A DNA stretch of 64,000 bases from Bradyrhizobium guangzhouense. GTDB taxonomy: Bacteria; Pseudomonadota; Alphaproteobacteria; Rhizobiales; Xanthobacteraceae. Both the position numbers and the translations under genes were made by a program. Of this stretch, positions 38,358-47,227 are shown in pieces. The stretch spans positions 496,001-560,000 of the forward strand of contig NZ_CP030054.1 of NCBI RefSeq assembly GCF_004114955.1, written 5' to 3'. Each line of letters begins with the position of its first letter. Position 1 is the stretch's first letter. Below the pieces are notes generated by a model. It did not search any database. It was given only the letters and a program-made list of their open reading frames with translations, and had not been told where the DNA came from.

Positions 38358-38461
38358 AATCTCATCATCTCTTGCAGAGATTATGCAAGCTAATCATTGC
38401 GCTGACAAGCTATTCTCTGCAACAAATGATGAGAAAATTGCCATAATCTCAGCAAGAGAAT
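38355..38461. promoter_or_regulatory. Repeated operator-like sites at the fic promoter
   Basis: The nine-base word CATAATCTC occurs at 38355-38363 (covering the fic start codon), inverted at 38377-38385 (GAGATTATG), and again at 38442-38450. ATTCTCT (38412-38418) and AGAGAAT (38455-38461) form a further inverted pair. Such clustered inverted repeats over a start codon suggest binding by a repressor, possibly the winged helix of the Fic protein itself. Confidence 0.5.
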
Positions 38462-38535
38462 TCGGGGACCTGCGTAATGAGAGTCCGGAGAAGATAACCG
38501 TCTCGGGCGGGCGGTAATCGCTTCGAAGGGTTGGA

Positions 38536-38775
38536 TCACACTTCGCCAGCGCCGGAGAAGAGCACCGTCGGCGGCGTTGCGCGGGGCGGCGGGAGGGACC
38601 GAACGCCTGGCGATCCCGGTCTGCTCTTCAGATCGTAACGCTGGGCGAGGTCGAGAAGCCGCCGCTTGGTGAATGGGTCGGCTTTCTCTGCTAGATCGCG
38701 CGCCCGCTGCGCAAAGCCACTATAGAACTCTTCCACGACGCCCCCCCGCAACATCACTGATAACCCGAATATCAT
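38536..38775 (-). CDS. Small hypothetical protein (up to 79 aa)
   Basis: The translation contains EEFYSGFAQRARDLAEKADP followed by FTKRRLLDLAQRYD, a helical pattern seen in small bradyrhizobial proteins of unknown role, then a proline-rich tail. Start is uncertain: ATG 38775 or the internal ATG at 38754 (MLRGGVVEEF). Divergent from the zinc-ribbon gene that starts at 38808. Confidence 0.5.
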   Translation of the reverse strand: MIFGLSVMLRGGVVEEFYSGFAQRARDLAEKADPFTKRRLLDLAQRYDLKSRPGSPGVRSLPPPRATPPTVLFSGAGEV

Positions 38776-38807
38776 TGCCGGATGCGCGTTCCGTCAAGGG
38801 CCTGCTG

Positions 38808-39128
38808 ATGCGTCGGACGGATTTAAAGGATCTGCTTGAGCTCACGGCGCCAGAGAAACTAAGCTCACAGCGGAGGTGTAGCGCGGCAATCTGGGTAGGA
38901 AGCGCCTTCCATCCTGATCGCCGCGCGACACGGGGGGAAATCCGATCACAAGGCTCTACGCAAGCCGAAACCCTGTGCCCGACCTGCGGCAAGCCGATGA
39001 CGGCCGTGCCTGACGACGAGGCGCCCGGCCGGCCGGGCTACGTCTGCCTCGCCTGCGGAGGCGATCCCCTGCACGATCCAGCTGCGCGGAAGTGGGCGGA
39101 TAGCCCGCTGTGGCCGCCGTCCAAATAG
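38808..39128 (+). CDS. Small zinc-ribbon hypothetical protein (106 aa)
   Basis: The C-terminal half carries two cysteine pairs, CPTCGKPM and CLACG, spaced 22 residues apart as in a zinc ribbon, and ends WADSPLWPPSK. The N-terminal half (MRRTDLKDLLELTAPEKLSS) has no recognisable domain. ATG 38808 is the most likely start; a start closer to the ribbon cannot be excluded. Function unknown. Confidence 0.5.
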   Translation: MRRTDLKDLLELTAPEKLSSQRRCSAAIWVGSAFHPDRRATRGEIRSQGSTQAETLCPTCGKPMTAVPDDEAPGRPGYVCLACGGDPLHDPAARKWADSPLWPPSK

Positions 39129-39377
39129 CGCAACAACGAAACCGTCCCCGAGAGCTGGAGCCGACGGTCCTCTCATCTCGTCCAAATGCTTCGTCGTCGA
39201 CTGCATTTCCAGCCTTGGTTTCATCAAACGAGCTGGCGGTGCTGTAGCAGCCGACGCCACCTCTAGGACGCAAATAAGGGCGCAGAAATATCAAATCAAC
39301 GGCGGCGTTTCGCGTTGCCTTCGAGAGATGAACAAAGTTGTGATCGGACGCGTCTGTTGGTCAACGCTCGCCTCACA

Positions 39378-40250
39378 TCACGAATCTCCAAGTGCATCCT
39401 CAAGGATGGCTTTCAATCGCGCAGCTCCCTTTGCCAGCTCGCCATCAAGATCTGATTTGACGGCAGCGGCATACTCCGCTCCGAGCTCAATGGGATGACC
39501 AGCGTCGTTCTGCTCCGGCGCACCTTGAGGCAGAAGCTGATAGGCCCTTATCCCGAGCGCATGGGTGTCATTGGCCCAAGCAGCGATGCGTGCCTCATCA
39601 TAGGGAGCGGGCTCAACCGCCGGCAACGATGCACCGTCGATTGCGTCCGCATAGCTTCCCCACGAATAGGCCTGAAGGTCGATCAGAGAATCATCCCACA
39701 TGCTGTGAAACGTCGATGCGCGCGTGTATGACGTTCCATCCGAGCGTTTGGCACGCAATATGACGTGCAACTTGTTACCACCCTGGTCGCCATCCCGTTC
39801 ACTTGCGTGAAGCGGTTGCTCAAGATCACCCGCAAGATGAACCACCAGCTTGAGCGCACGCAGCCTGTCGTCCTTACTGCGCGAAGTGTCCTTTAACACC
39901 GCAATCGCCTCAGGCAGGCCCCGCACGATGCAAGTGCCCTGATTGTTTGCCTCATTGCAGTCCAGCGCGGAATCATAAGTGGCGCGGGCGACATCGATGT
40001 CGACGAAGTGCCAGCGATACGTGTTCTTCCCTTCTGCCGTGAACTTGTAGTCGTCAGCCCAGTTCGAGATCGACGCCAACGAGGTCTCTCCGATCAGGTC
40101 CTTGAGCTTGGTCGTGGCAGCCGGGGTGAGATGTCGCTGCGCGAGCTCAGCAATCACGGAATGCCCGAGCTGTCCCCACGCGAGCGCAGTCGACGTGCTG
40201 CCCGCCAGGATGGTAATGCAGGCGGGAAGTAGAACTCTAAGCTTTGTCAC
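39378..40250 (-). CDS. S1/P1-type nuclease, secreted
   Basis: Zinc-dependent single-strand nuclease/3'-nucleotidase family. GTG 40250 is chosen because GGAGG lies five bases upstream; the open frame starts at an ATG (40271) that precedes this site. The resulting signal peptide (KLRVLLPACITILAGSTSTA) is followed by LAWGQLGH, whose Trp would become the mature N-terminus and a zinc ligand. Further ligands lie in WHFVDID, HLAGDLEQPLHA and GNKLHV. About 290 residues, typical for the family. Presumably a periplasmic or external nucleic-acid scavenger; in a host setting it could also degrade extracellular DNA. Confidence 0.88.
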   Translation of the reverse strand: MTKLRVLLPACITILAGSTSTALAWGQLGHSVIAELAQRHLTPAATTKLKDLIGETSLASISNWADDYKFTAEGKNTYRWHFVDIDVARATYDSALDCNEANNQGTCIVRGLPEAIAVLKDTSRSKDDRLRALKLVVHLAGDLEQPLHASERDGDQGGNKLHVILRAKRSDGTSYTRASTFHSMWDDSLIDLQAYSWGSYADAIDGASLPAVEPAPYDEARIAAWANDTHALGIRAYQLLPQGAPEQNDAGHPIELGAEYAAAVKSDLDGELAKGAARLKAILEDALGDS

Positions 40251-40487
40251 GGCAACCTCCAAAAAACGCATCGCATGTCAAACAGATGGTTGTGTCGGCT
40301 CTCGCCGCATCTCGCGGGCACGGCGGAACGTTTCCGCGGATTGGGCTGTCTCAACGCTTCCGATAGCGCTGCTCACCGCGCTCTGCCCTCGACCGGCGCC
40401 GGCGGATAGTTCTTCGAATCTGACTGACGAGATAAACGCCCCAAATGATCAGCATCTTGCCAACGCATTCCTTGCTCCCGCCAAGCC

Positions 40488-40607
40488 TTAAGGTACGTTG
40501 ACAGGCGGCATGGCTTCCGTCGGACGCAACGCGACACTCTCACGCTGGTGTCCGCGCACGGCCAAGATAATTGCAAAGATGGCAAGGACAATCAGAGACC
40601 CACGCAT
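40488..40607 (-). CDS. Possible single-pass membrane micropeptide (39 aa)
   Basis: MRGSLIVLAIFAIILAVRGH is a convincing transmembrane start followed by a short polar tail ending PPVNVP. GGAG occurs 11 bases before the ATG. Short length and lack of relatives keep confidence low. Confidence 0.35.
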   Translation of the reverse strand: MRGSLIVLAIFAIILAVRGHQRESVALRPTEAMPPVNVP

Positions 40608-40889
40608 GTCGAAAGGATACTCCCGAACTCTTATCGCAATTATGAAGCCGCTCACATCTACCTGGACGGAGGTTCTGGACCATCTTGTACGGCCAACGTC
40701 CAAGCAGCTTAAGTCGTATGCCAAGCCTTAAACGAGGCCTGCTGCTGCAACACGCCTCAGTCGTCTCGAGCAGTGTCCAAAAAATGCATTTTCAACGCGC
40801 AATAGCCGAAAAAGTGCGAGCAAGCGGGCTAACAACAGCCGCTCCAAACCTGCTCTGATTCGAAGCTGGCAGAGACAGCTGAGGCACTC

Positions 40890-40988
40890 ATGCGCGAACA
40901 TGATCTCATCTCAGGAAGCTTCCTGGGCCTGACTGGAGCGGGATTTGTCCTCCTGTGCGCAAGCCTGTTTGCATTCACCTTTTTATAG
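40890..40988 (+). CDS. Possible small membrane protein (32 aa)
   Basis: MREHDLISGSFLGLTGAGFV continues into LLCASLFAFTFL, a single hydrophobic helix with a charged N-terminus. GAGG lies six bases upstream of the ATG. The compact start, helix and stop architecture suggests a real small membrane protein, though chance cannot be ruled out. Confidence 0.4.
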   Translation: MREHDLISGSFLGLTGAGFVLLCASLFAFTFL

Positions 40989-41130
40989 AGAACCGCTAGA
41001 TCGGAGCCGGCGCGGATCAAGCCACAGTTACTTTGATGTTTCGGTCTGGGCAGAGACGTGCGCTGGCCTTCTGCTCTTCGACTTCTAATTGCAATGATTT
41101 TGTTTGAAGGCGCCGTCAGGCGGAGTCTTG

Positions 41131-41412
41131 ATGCTCCCGACCAAGAGAGGAACCCGATTCGTCCGTTTTGAACATGAACATCGGATGACCCTCCTGGCAG
41201 CGGACGGGCGATGGTGGCGCAACTGTATACTAATCGAGGCGTCCGAAACTGGCGCCCGCGTTCTTATCGACGGATCGCCAGACGTGCTGCGATCACGGCA
41301 TTTTTTCTTGCTGCTTTCAACGACTGGCTTGGCGTTTCGGCGCTGCGAATTGGTCAGGCTGGACGGTTCTGAGGCGGACATTCTGTTCAAAACCGGCAAC
41401 GCACCTTGCTGA
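41131..41412 (+). CDS. PilZ-domain protein (93 aa)
   Basis: Short single-domain protein with the PilZ-like pattern RGTRFVRFEHEHRMTLL, WRNCILIEASETGARVLI and HFFLLLSTTGLAFRRCELV. PilZ domains bind cyclic di-GMP through RxxxR and D/NxSxxG; here the second motif is degenerate (EASETG), so binding is uncertain. ATG 41131 has GGAG six bases upstream; the TTG at 41104 is less likely. Such stand-alone PilZ-like proteins are numerous in Bradyrhizobium. Confidence 0.65.
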   Translation: MLPTKRGTRFVRFEHEHRMTLLAADGRWWRNCILIEASETGARVLIDGSPDVLRSRHFFLLLSTTGLAFRRCELVRLDGSEADILFKTGNAPC

Positions 41413-41450
41413 AGAGACGACGTGCGCACGGCCCGACTGGTTTTCCACCC

Positions 41451-42794
41451 TCACGCAATGGCCCGCACGGCGCCCGAGAACAGGCTGGCCGGGCGGCTCA
41501 AACCGTAGTGATCGCGCAGACTGCTGCCCGCATAATCACGGCGGAAGAGGCCGCGCTTGCGCAAGATCGGCACGACCTGTTCGGCGAACAGGTCGAACCC
41601 GCCCGGCAGCCACGGAGGCATGACGTTGAAACCGTCGGCTGCGCCGTTCTCGAACCAGGTCTGGATGTTGTCGGCGATCTTTTCCGGGGGGCCGGCGATG
41701 ACCCAATGCCCGCGCGCACCGGCGAGGCGCTGCACCAGCTGGCGGATCGTGGGCTTTTCGCGATCGATGATGTCGACGATCAGCTTGAAGCGGCTGGCAA
41801 CGCCATGCGCACCGTCGGTATCGATCAGGTGACGTGGGAAGGGGCCATCGAGATCAAAGCCGGCGAGGTCGAGCCCGGTCATCTGGCGGAGCTGGGCGAG
41901 CGAGAACTCCGGCTGGATCAGCGCGTTGAACTCGTCCTGAAGCCGGTCGGCCTCCGCTTGTGTGCTGGCGATGAACGGCGAGATGCCGGGCAGGATCTTG
42001 ATCTGGTCAGGGCTGCGATCGAACGCACGCGCCTGCCGTTTGATGTCGGCATAGAACTCCTGCGCGCTCGCCAACGTCTGGTGCGCCGTGAAGATGGCCT
42101 CGGCAAAGCGCGCTGCGAAGGCGCGTCCGTCCTCGGAAGAGCCGGCCTGGACATAGACGGGCCGGCCCTGCGGCGTCCGTGAGACGTTGAGCGGGCCGCG
42201 CACGCGGAAGTATTTCCCTATATGGTCGATCGCGTGGATCTTGCTGGTATCAGCGAAAATGCCGGAGACGGGGTCATTGACGAGCGCATCGTCCTCCCAG
42301 CTGTCCCATAGCGCGGTGACGACATCGAGATATTCGCGCGCCCGCTCGTACCGCTCGTGATGCGGAGGATGCTCAGGCAGGCCGAAGTTCTGCGCTGCCT
42401 GTGGCGAGCTTGTCGTCACGATGTTCCATCCTGCACGCCCGCGGCTGAGGTGATCGAGCGACGCGAACAGCCGAGCGAGATTGTAGGGTTCGGTGTAGGT
42501 GGTTGAAGCGGTCGCGATCAGGCCGATGTGCGTGGTAGCCGACGCGATCGCGGCGAGAAGCGTGATCGGCTCGAGCCGGAAGCGCTGCGCGTAGCGGACG
42601 TTATCCGAGAGCACCGGCCCGTCGGCGAAGAAGACCGCGTCGAACTTGTGCGCTTCGGCGCGTTGCGCCAGTTCCTGATAGTAGGTGACGTCGAGAATGC
42701 GGTCCGTCGTCGAGGCCTTGTGCCGCCACGCGGCCTCGTGATGACCGTCCGGATAGATGAAGAAGTTGAGGGAAAGCTGGCGTTTGCTCATCAT
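41451..42794 (-). CDS. LLM-class flavin-dependent monooxygenase (NtaA/SnaA/DszA type)
   Basis: FMNH2-dependent monooxygenase of 447 residues, in the family of nitrilotriacetate, dibenzothiophene-sulfone and alkyl-sulfur monooxygenases. Recognised by LSLNFFIYPDGHHEAAWRH, DAVFFADGP, TEPYNLARLFASLDHLSRGR then AGWNIVTT, and PVYVQAGSSEDGRAFAARFA. It is divergent from a TauD-type dioxygenase and sulfonate-type importer, so its substrate is probably an organosulfur compound released during sulfur starvation. A separate flavin reductase is not in the window. Confidence 0.9.
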   Translation of the reverse strand: MMSKRQLSLNFFIYPDGHHEAAWRHKASTTDRILDVTYYQELAQRAEAHKFDAVFFADGPVLSDNVRYAQRFRLEPITLLAAIASATTHIGLIATASTTYTEPYNLARLFASLDHLSRGRAGWNIVTTSSPQAAQNFGLPEHPPHHERYERAREYLDVVTALWDSWEDDALVNDPVSGIFADTSKIHAIDHIGKYFRVRGPLNVSRTPQGRPVYVQAGSSEDGRAFAARFAEAIFTAHQTLASAQEFYADIKRQARAFDRSPDQIKILPGISPFIASTQAEADRLQDEFNALIQPEFSLAQLRQMTGLDLAGFDLDGPFPRHLIDTDGAHGVASRFKLIVDIIDREKPTIRQLVQRLAGARGHWVIAGPPEKIADNIQTWFENGAADGFNVMPPWLPGGFDLFAEQVVPILRKRGLFRRDYAGSSLRDHYGLSRPASLFSGAVRAIA

Positions 42795-43434
42795 CTGGCT
42801 CGCAATGGTTGGTTATCTCCGGATCGCGGCGTCACCGCGCGCGTTGCAGTTGACTCTATGTCGATGCTCGCAAAGCTGTCGATGTAATGAATTTGCGTTG
42901 TTGTCGGCGAAGCGAGCATGAACGATACGAGCGCGTCGCTAGCGGGAGATGAGTGCGTTCGTGCTGGTGATCAAGGCAAATGAACCGCGTCGTTTCGTGC
43001 GTCCGTTGGCTCGATTTTGCTCGTCTTCGCGCATGTGAGGCGCTCGCATGGGCCGTCATGATCGCAAATCTTTCCGTGCTCGCCGTCCCAACGAAGCGAT
43101 CATTGCGCGGCGCCGAAAACAACGCTGGTTTCGTTTCATTGACTGGAGCGCCATCGCTTTTACCATCGGCAACGTCCAAGCGAGGTCGTTCACCATGCGG
43201 CAATCCGATCCAAACATCGTTCGCAATGTGGCCCGGCTAATGGTGCTGTGCGCATCGCTTCGCACTGCGGCGATGGCGGAGAGCTGTACCGCCGGGATCC
43301 GCCTGCTGCCGACTGTCTAGCCGCCGACGTGATCCCCTAGGGCCAACCAGGAAACCACCCGTCACTGTCCGCCGCCGCCGGCATGACCGGCGTATGGCGG
43401 AGCTTTGTCCACGAATTCAATGAGAGATACGATC
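42795..43434. other. Divergent control region between the monooxygenase and dioxygenase genes
   Basis: About 640 bases holding the promoters of both flanking transcripts. An open frame at 43048-43320 (beginning MGRHDRKSFRARRPNEAI) has no recognisable domain and I do not call it a gene. Confidence 0.4.
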
Positions 43435-44364
43435 ATGAGCAACCCGATCACCATCGACAACGTCATTCCGCGCGCCGATATCGTCAAACGTGCGGCCCGG
43501 CTCGGTGCCGAAATCCGGAACGTCAAATTATCAGGCGATTTGTCCGACGACGTCATTCGCGCCATCAATCATGTGCTGCTGGAGCACAAGGTCACCTTCT
43601 TCCGCAACCAGGGGCATCTCGACGATGCCGAGCAGGAGCGCTTTGCTATCAGGCTCGGTAAGCTCGTGCCGCATCCGACGGTCGGTGCGACCAAGGGCAC
43701 TTCATCGATCCTGGAGCTCGATTCAGGTCGTGGCGGCGGTCGTGCAGACCAGTGGCACACGGACGTCACCTTCGTCGATGCCTATCCGAAAATCTCGGTG
43801 CTGCGTGGCGTTGTGATCCCGCCATACGGCGGCGATACCGTGTGGTCGAACACGGCGGCGGCCTATCTCGACCTGCCGGCGCCGCTGCGCAAGCTTGCCG
43901 ACGAGCTCTGGGCGGTCCACAGCAACGCTTACGACTACGCGGTGAAGACGCCCGCGAGCGAAGCGGATCGCAAGCATTTCGACGAGGTTTTTACCGGCAC
44001 GATCTATGAGACGGAGCATCCGGTCGTGCGGGTTCATCCCGAAACCGGCGAACGCACCCTGGTGCTCGGCAACTTCGTGCAGCGCTTCGTCGGCTTGCCG
44101 AAATATGATGGCCAGAAGCTGTTCGAGCTTTTCCAGTCCCACATCACCGCGCCCGAGAACACCGTACGCTGGACCTGGCAGGCCGGTGACCTCGCGATCT
44201 GGGACAACCGGGCAACCCAGCACTACGCCGTCAACGATTATGGCGATCAGCACCGCGTCGTCCGCCGCGCCACCATCGATGGGGAAGTGCCTGTCAGCGT
44301 CGACGGTCGTCACAGCGTGACGCGCGTCAAGGCGCCGAAGGCGCAGGCGCCCAAGGCCGCTTGA
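43435..44364 (+). CDS. TauD/AtsK-type 2-oxoglutarate-dependent dioxygenase
   Basis: Non-haem Fe(II) oxygenase that would cleave a sulfonate or alkyl sulfate, releasing sulfite or sulfate. It has 309 residues. The facial triad is visible as H-x-D in WHTDVTFVDAYP and the distal His in NDYGDQHRVVRR; the 2-oxoglutarate arginine follows (RRATIDGE). ATG 43435 with GAGAGA upstream is preferred over TTG 43405. The C-terminus ends in a lysine-alanine-proline repeat (KAPKAQAPKAA). First gene of the importer operon. Confidence 0.88.
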   Translation: MSNPITIDNVIPRADIVKRAARLGAEIRNVKLSGDLSDDVIRAINHVLLEHKVTFFRNQGHLDDAEQERFAIRLGKLVPHPTVGATKGTSSILELDSGRGGGRADQWHTDVTFVDAYPKISVLRGVVIPPYGGDTVWSNTAAAYLDLPAPLRKLADELWAVHSNAYDYAVKTPASEADRKHFDEVFTGTIYETEHPVVRVHPETGERTLVLGNFVQRFVGLPKYDGQKLFELFQSHITAPENTVRWTWQAGDLAIWDNRATQHYAVNDYGDQHRVVRRATIDGEVPVSVDGRHSVTRVKAPKAQAPKAA

Positions 44365-44391
44365 TCTCCAACACTTGACCGGGTTTGACAC

Positions 44392-45447
44392 ATGAACTCT
44401 CTGTTTCAATTTTTTCAAGCGCGGCATCGTGCTGCACGGAGCGCCGCACGGCGGCTGCTTGTCAGCGCGCTGGCATTGGGCCTTGCCGCTCCCGCCTTCG
44501 CCGAGCCGCCGCTCGACAAGAGCGAGATCCGGTATCAGGGCTGGGCGGGGCAGGTGACCTTCATCGAGCTCGCCGACGACCTCGGCTATCTGGCGCCCCT
44601 GAAGCTGAAATGGGTCGGCAACACCATCAGCGGCCCACAGGACATCCAGACCGTGGTGACCGGGGATATCGACATCGGCGGGGCTTTCTACGGCGCGATC
44701 CTCAAGCTGATCGCGGCAAAGGCGCCCATCAAGGCCGTGGTCGGCTATTACGGCTCGGACGCCAACACCTATAACGGCTACTTCGTCAGGGACGACAGCC
44801 CAATCAAGACCGCGCGCGACCTGATCGGCAAGAAGGTCGCCGTCAATACGCTCGGTGCCCATCTGGAATTTGTGCTCCGCGAATATCTCGCCCGCAACGG
44901 CTTGACATCAGCGGAAGCCAAGCAGGTGACGCTGGTCGCGATCCCGCCGGTCAGCGGTGAACAGGCCTTACGCCAGGGCCAGGTCGAAGTGAGCACCCTT
45001 AGCGGCGTGCTGCGCGACAAGGCACTGGAGCGTGGCGGCATCCACTCGCTGTTCAACGACACCGGTCTGTTCGGCAATTTCACCGGCGGCTCCTACGTCC
45101 TGCGCGACAAGTTCATCAAGGACAATCCGGAGGCCTCACGCAAGCTGATCGAGGGCATTTCGCGCGCCATCGCTTGGGCGCAGTCGACGCCGCCCGAGGA
45201 GGTGCGCGCGCGCTTCGGGCGCATCATCGCGGAGCGCAAACGTAATGAGGACGCGACGCCGATCAAATACTGGAAGAGCACGGGCGTCGCGAGCAAAGGC
45301 GGGGTGATCTCGGATGCCGAGATCCAGGTGTGGATCGACTGGCTGGAGAAGGACGGTCTGTTCAAGCCGGGCCAGGTCAAGGCCTCCGAGACCTACACCA
45401 ACGCCTTCAACTATTTCCGTCCCGGCAAGACGGCGGAGGCCCAGTGA
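44392..45447 (+). CDS. ABC transporter substrate-binding protein (sulfonate/nitrate/taurine type)
   Basis: Periplasmic binding protein, 351 residues, with a signal peptide (RRLLVSALALGLAAPAFA). Conserved SsuA-like features include IRYQGWAGQVTFIELADDLG, GPQDIQTVVTGDIDIGGAF and DLIGKKVAVNTLGAHLEFVL. It ends in a GTGA overlap with the ATPase gene. The context of oxygenases suggests an organosulfur ligand; the ligand itself cannot be read from sequence. Confidence 0.9.
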   Translation: MNSLFQFFQARHRAARSAARRLLVSALALGLAAPAFAEPPLDKSEIRYQGWAGQVTFIELADDLGYLAPLKLKWVGNTISGPQDIQTVVTGDIDIGGAFYGAILKLIAAKAPIKAVVGYYGSDANTYNGYFVRDDSPIKTARDLIGKKVAVNTLGAHLEFVLREYLARNGLTSAEAKQVTLVAIPPVSGEQALRQGQVEVSTLSGVLRDKALERGGIHSLFNDTGLFGNFTGGSYVLRDKFIKDNPEASRKLIEGISRAIAWAQSTPPEEVRARFGRIIAERKRNEDATPIKYWKSTGVASKGGVISDAEIQVWIDWLEKDGLFKPGQVKASETYTNAFNYFRPGKTAEAQ

Positions 45448-46319
45448 CCCAAGCGAGCCCGATCAAAATCAGCTTCGAACACGTCCGCAAGGAATTCGTG
45501 ACGCGCGGCGAGGGAGGCGGCCCGTTGGGCCGTTTCACCGCCCTCGAGGACATCACGCTCGATGTTCGCACTGGTGAGTTCCTGGCCCTGGTCGGTCCCA
45601 GCGGCTGCGGGAAATCGACCCTGCTCGATCTGTTGGGTGGGCTGACGACGCCGACCAGCGGCCGCATCCTGCTCGACGGGCGGCAGATCAAAGGGCCCGG
45701 CCGCGACCGCGGCATCGTGTTCCAGCAATACGCGCTGTTTCCCTGGCGCACCGCCCTGGAGAATGTCGAGTTCGGGCTCGACATCGCCGGGCTGAAGGCC
45801 GCGCAGCGACGCGAGATCGCGCGGCATTTCCTCGACCTCGTTGGCCTGTCCGGATTTGCCAGCCGCTATCCGCACGAGCTCTCCGGCGGCATGAAGCAGC
45901 GCGTCGCGATTGCCCGCAGTCTTGCTTACGATCCCGAGGTGCTGCTGATGGACGAGCCGTTTGCCGCGTTGGATGCCCAGACGCGCGAGACGCTCCAGAC
46001 CGAGCTGCTGCGGATCTGGCGCGCCACCGGCAAGACCATCGTCTTTATCACCCATGGCATAGACGAGGCCGTAGCGCTTGGCCAACGCGTGGCCGTGATG
46101 ACCTCGCGCCCGGGCCGGATCAAGCAAATCTTCGACATTCCGGCCTCGCTGCGCAGCGAAGATGAGGACGTGCGTTCGCTGCCGGAGTTCGGTCAGGTCA
46201 GGCACGAGATATGGAGCCTGCTCCGGGAAGAGGTGCAGAAGGCGCAGCAGGGACAATCGAGCCGCCCCGCCGATGTCCGTCGCGGCAACAGTGACGTGAA
46301 GGAGATCGCGCATGTCTAG
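45444..46319 (+). CDS. ABC transporter ATP-binding protein (SsuB/TauB type)
   Basis: ATPase of the importer, 291 residues. Walker A is GPSGCGKST, the Q-loop FQQYALFPWRTALENV, the signature LSGGMKQRVAIARSL, and Walker B LLMDEPFAALDAQTR. The start is GTG 45444, overlapping the stop of the binding-protein gene. It overlaps the permease start by eight bases, so the three genes are translationally coupled. Confidence 0.94.
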   Translation: MTQASPIKISFEHVRKEFVTRGEGGGPLGRFTALEDITLDVRTGEFLALVGPSGCGKSTLLDLLGGLTTPTSGRILLDGRQIKGPGRDRGIVFQQYALFPWRTALENVEFGLDIAGLKAAQRREIARHFLDLVGLSGFASRYPHELSGGMKQRVAIARSLAYDPEVLLMDEPFAALDAQTRETLQTELLRIWRATGKTIVFITHGIDEAVALGQRVAVMTSRPGRIKQIFDIPASLRSEDEDVRSLPEFGQVRHEIWSLLREEVQKAQQGQSSRPADVRRGNSDVKEIAHV

Positions 46320-47187
46320 CCTTGAAACGCTGACGCTGCTGGAGCTCGCGCATGGGCGTCCGAACGCGTTGTCAGGCGGAGATCGCGCATCCCCACGGAT
46401 CGCCGGCCGGCTTCATGCTGCCCTGCGCGCGCTCGGCGCATTGGGGCATCGCTCGCTGCTGCTCATCGTGCTGCTGTCGGTGTGGGAGGTTGCCCCGCGA
46501 CTTGGGGTGGTCGATCCGGTATTCCTGCCGCCGTTCTCCGAGGTGATTGCCGCCGGCTGGCAGCTCGCACAGAGCGGCGAGCTCTATGACGACGTGTCAG
46601 CAAGCCTGCTGCGTGCCTTGAGCGGGTTTCTGATCTCGGTTGCCTTGATCGTTCCGCTTGGCCTTCTCGTCGGCTGGTACGCGCGGCTCGGCAATCTCCT
46701 GAACCAGTTCATCGAAATCTGCCGTAACACCGCGCCGCTGGCGCTGCTGCCGGTCTTCATCCTGCTGCTCGGCATCGGCGAGATGTCGAAGATCACGATG
46801 GTAATCTACAGTTGCGCCTGGCCGCTGCTGCTCAACACGATCGCCGCCGTCAAGCAGGTCGATCCGCTCCTGATCAAGTCGGCGCGCACCATGGGCGCGA
46901 GCCCGCAGCAATTGTTCCGCAAGGTCATTCTTCCGGCAGCGCTTCCGACCATCTTCGTCGGCATTCGCCTCGCCAGCGCCTCTGCCATGCTGGTGCTGGT
47001 CGCCTCCGAGATGGTCGGGGCGAAGGCGGGGCTCGGCTATCTCATCATCAACAGCCAGTACAGCTTCCTGATCCCGCAGATGTATTTCGGCATCCTGGGC
47101 ATCACTGTGATCGGGCTGGCGTTCAACGCTGTGCTCGAGGTGATCGAGCGGCGCTTCATGCGCTGGAAGGCGCCGGTTTCGGCGTGA
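46312..47187 (+). CDS. ABC transporter permease (SsuC/TauC type)
   Basis: Inner-membrane channel subunit, 291 residues with about six hydrophobic segments. The EAA loop that contacts the ATPase reads KSARTMGASPQQLFRKVILP followed by AALPTIFVGIRLA. The start ATG lies inside the end of the ATPase gene. Confidence 0.93.
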   Translation: MSSLETLTLLELAHGRPNALSGGDRASPRIAGRLHAALRALGALGHRSLLLIVLLSVWEVAPRLGVVDPVFLPPFSEVIAAGWQLAQSGELYDDVSASLLRALSGFLISVALIVPLGLLVGWYARLGNLLNQFIEICRNTAPLALLPVFILLLGIGEMSKITMVIYSCAWPLLLNTIAAVKQVDPLLIKSARTMGASPQQLFRKVILPAALPTIFVGIRLASASAMLVLVASEMVGAKAGLGYLIINSQYSFLIPQMYFGILGITVIGLAFNAVLEVIERRFMRWKAPVSA

Positions 47188-47227
47188 GCGCGCCAATTGT
47201 AATGGTTCGAACTTGGGGACGTGTTCA

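Noticed and set aside
41406..42182. 258-codon plus-strand open frame
   Set aside because: It is antisense to the LLM monooxygenase, whose family motifs are clear; the frame is a codon-bias shadow.
43048..43320. 90-codon frame in the divergent sulfur-gene promoter region
   Set aside because: The translation is arginine-rich at first and has no domain or conserved start signal; left as non-coding.
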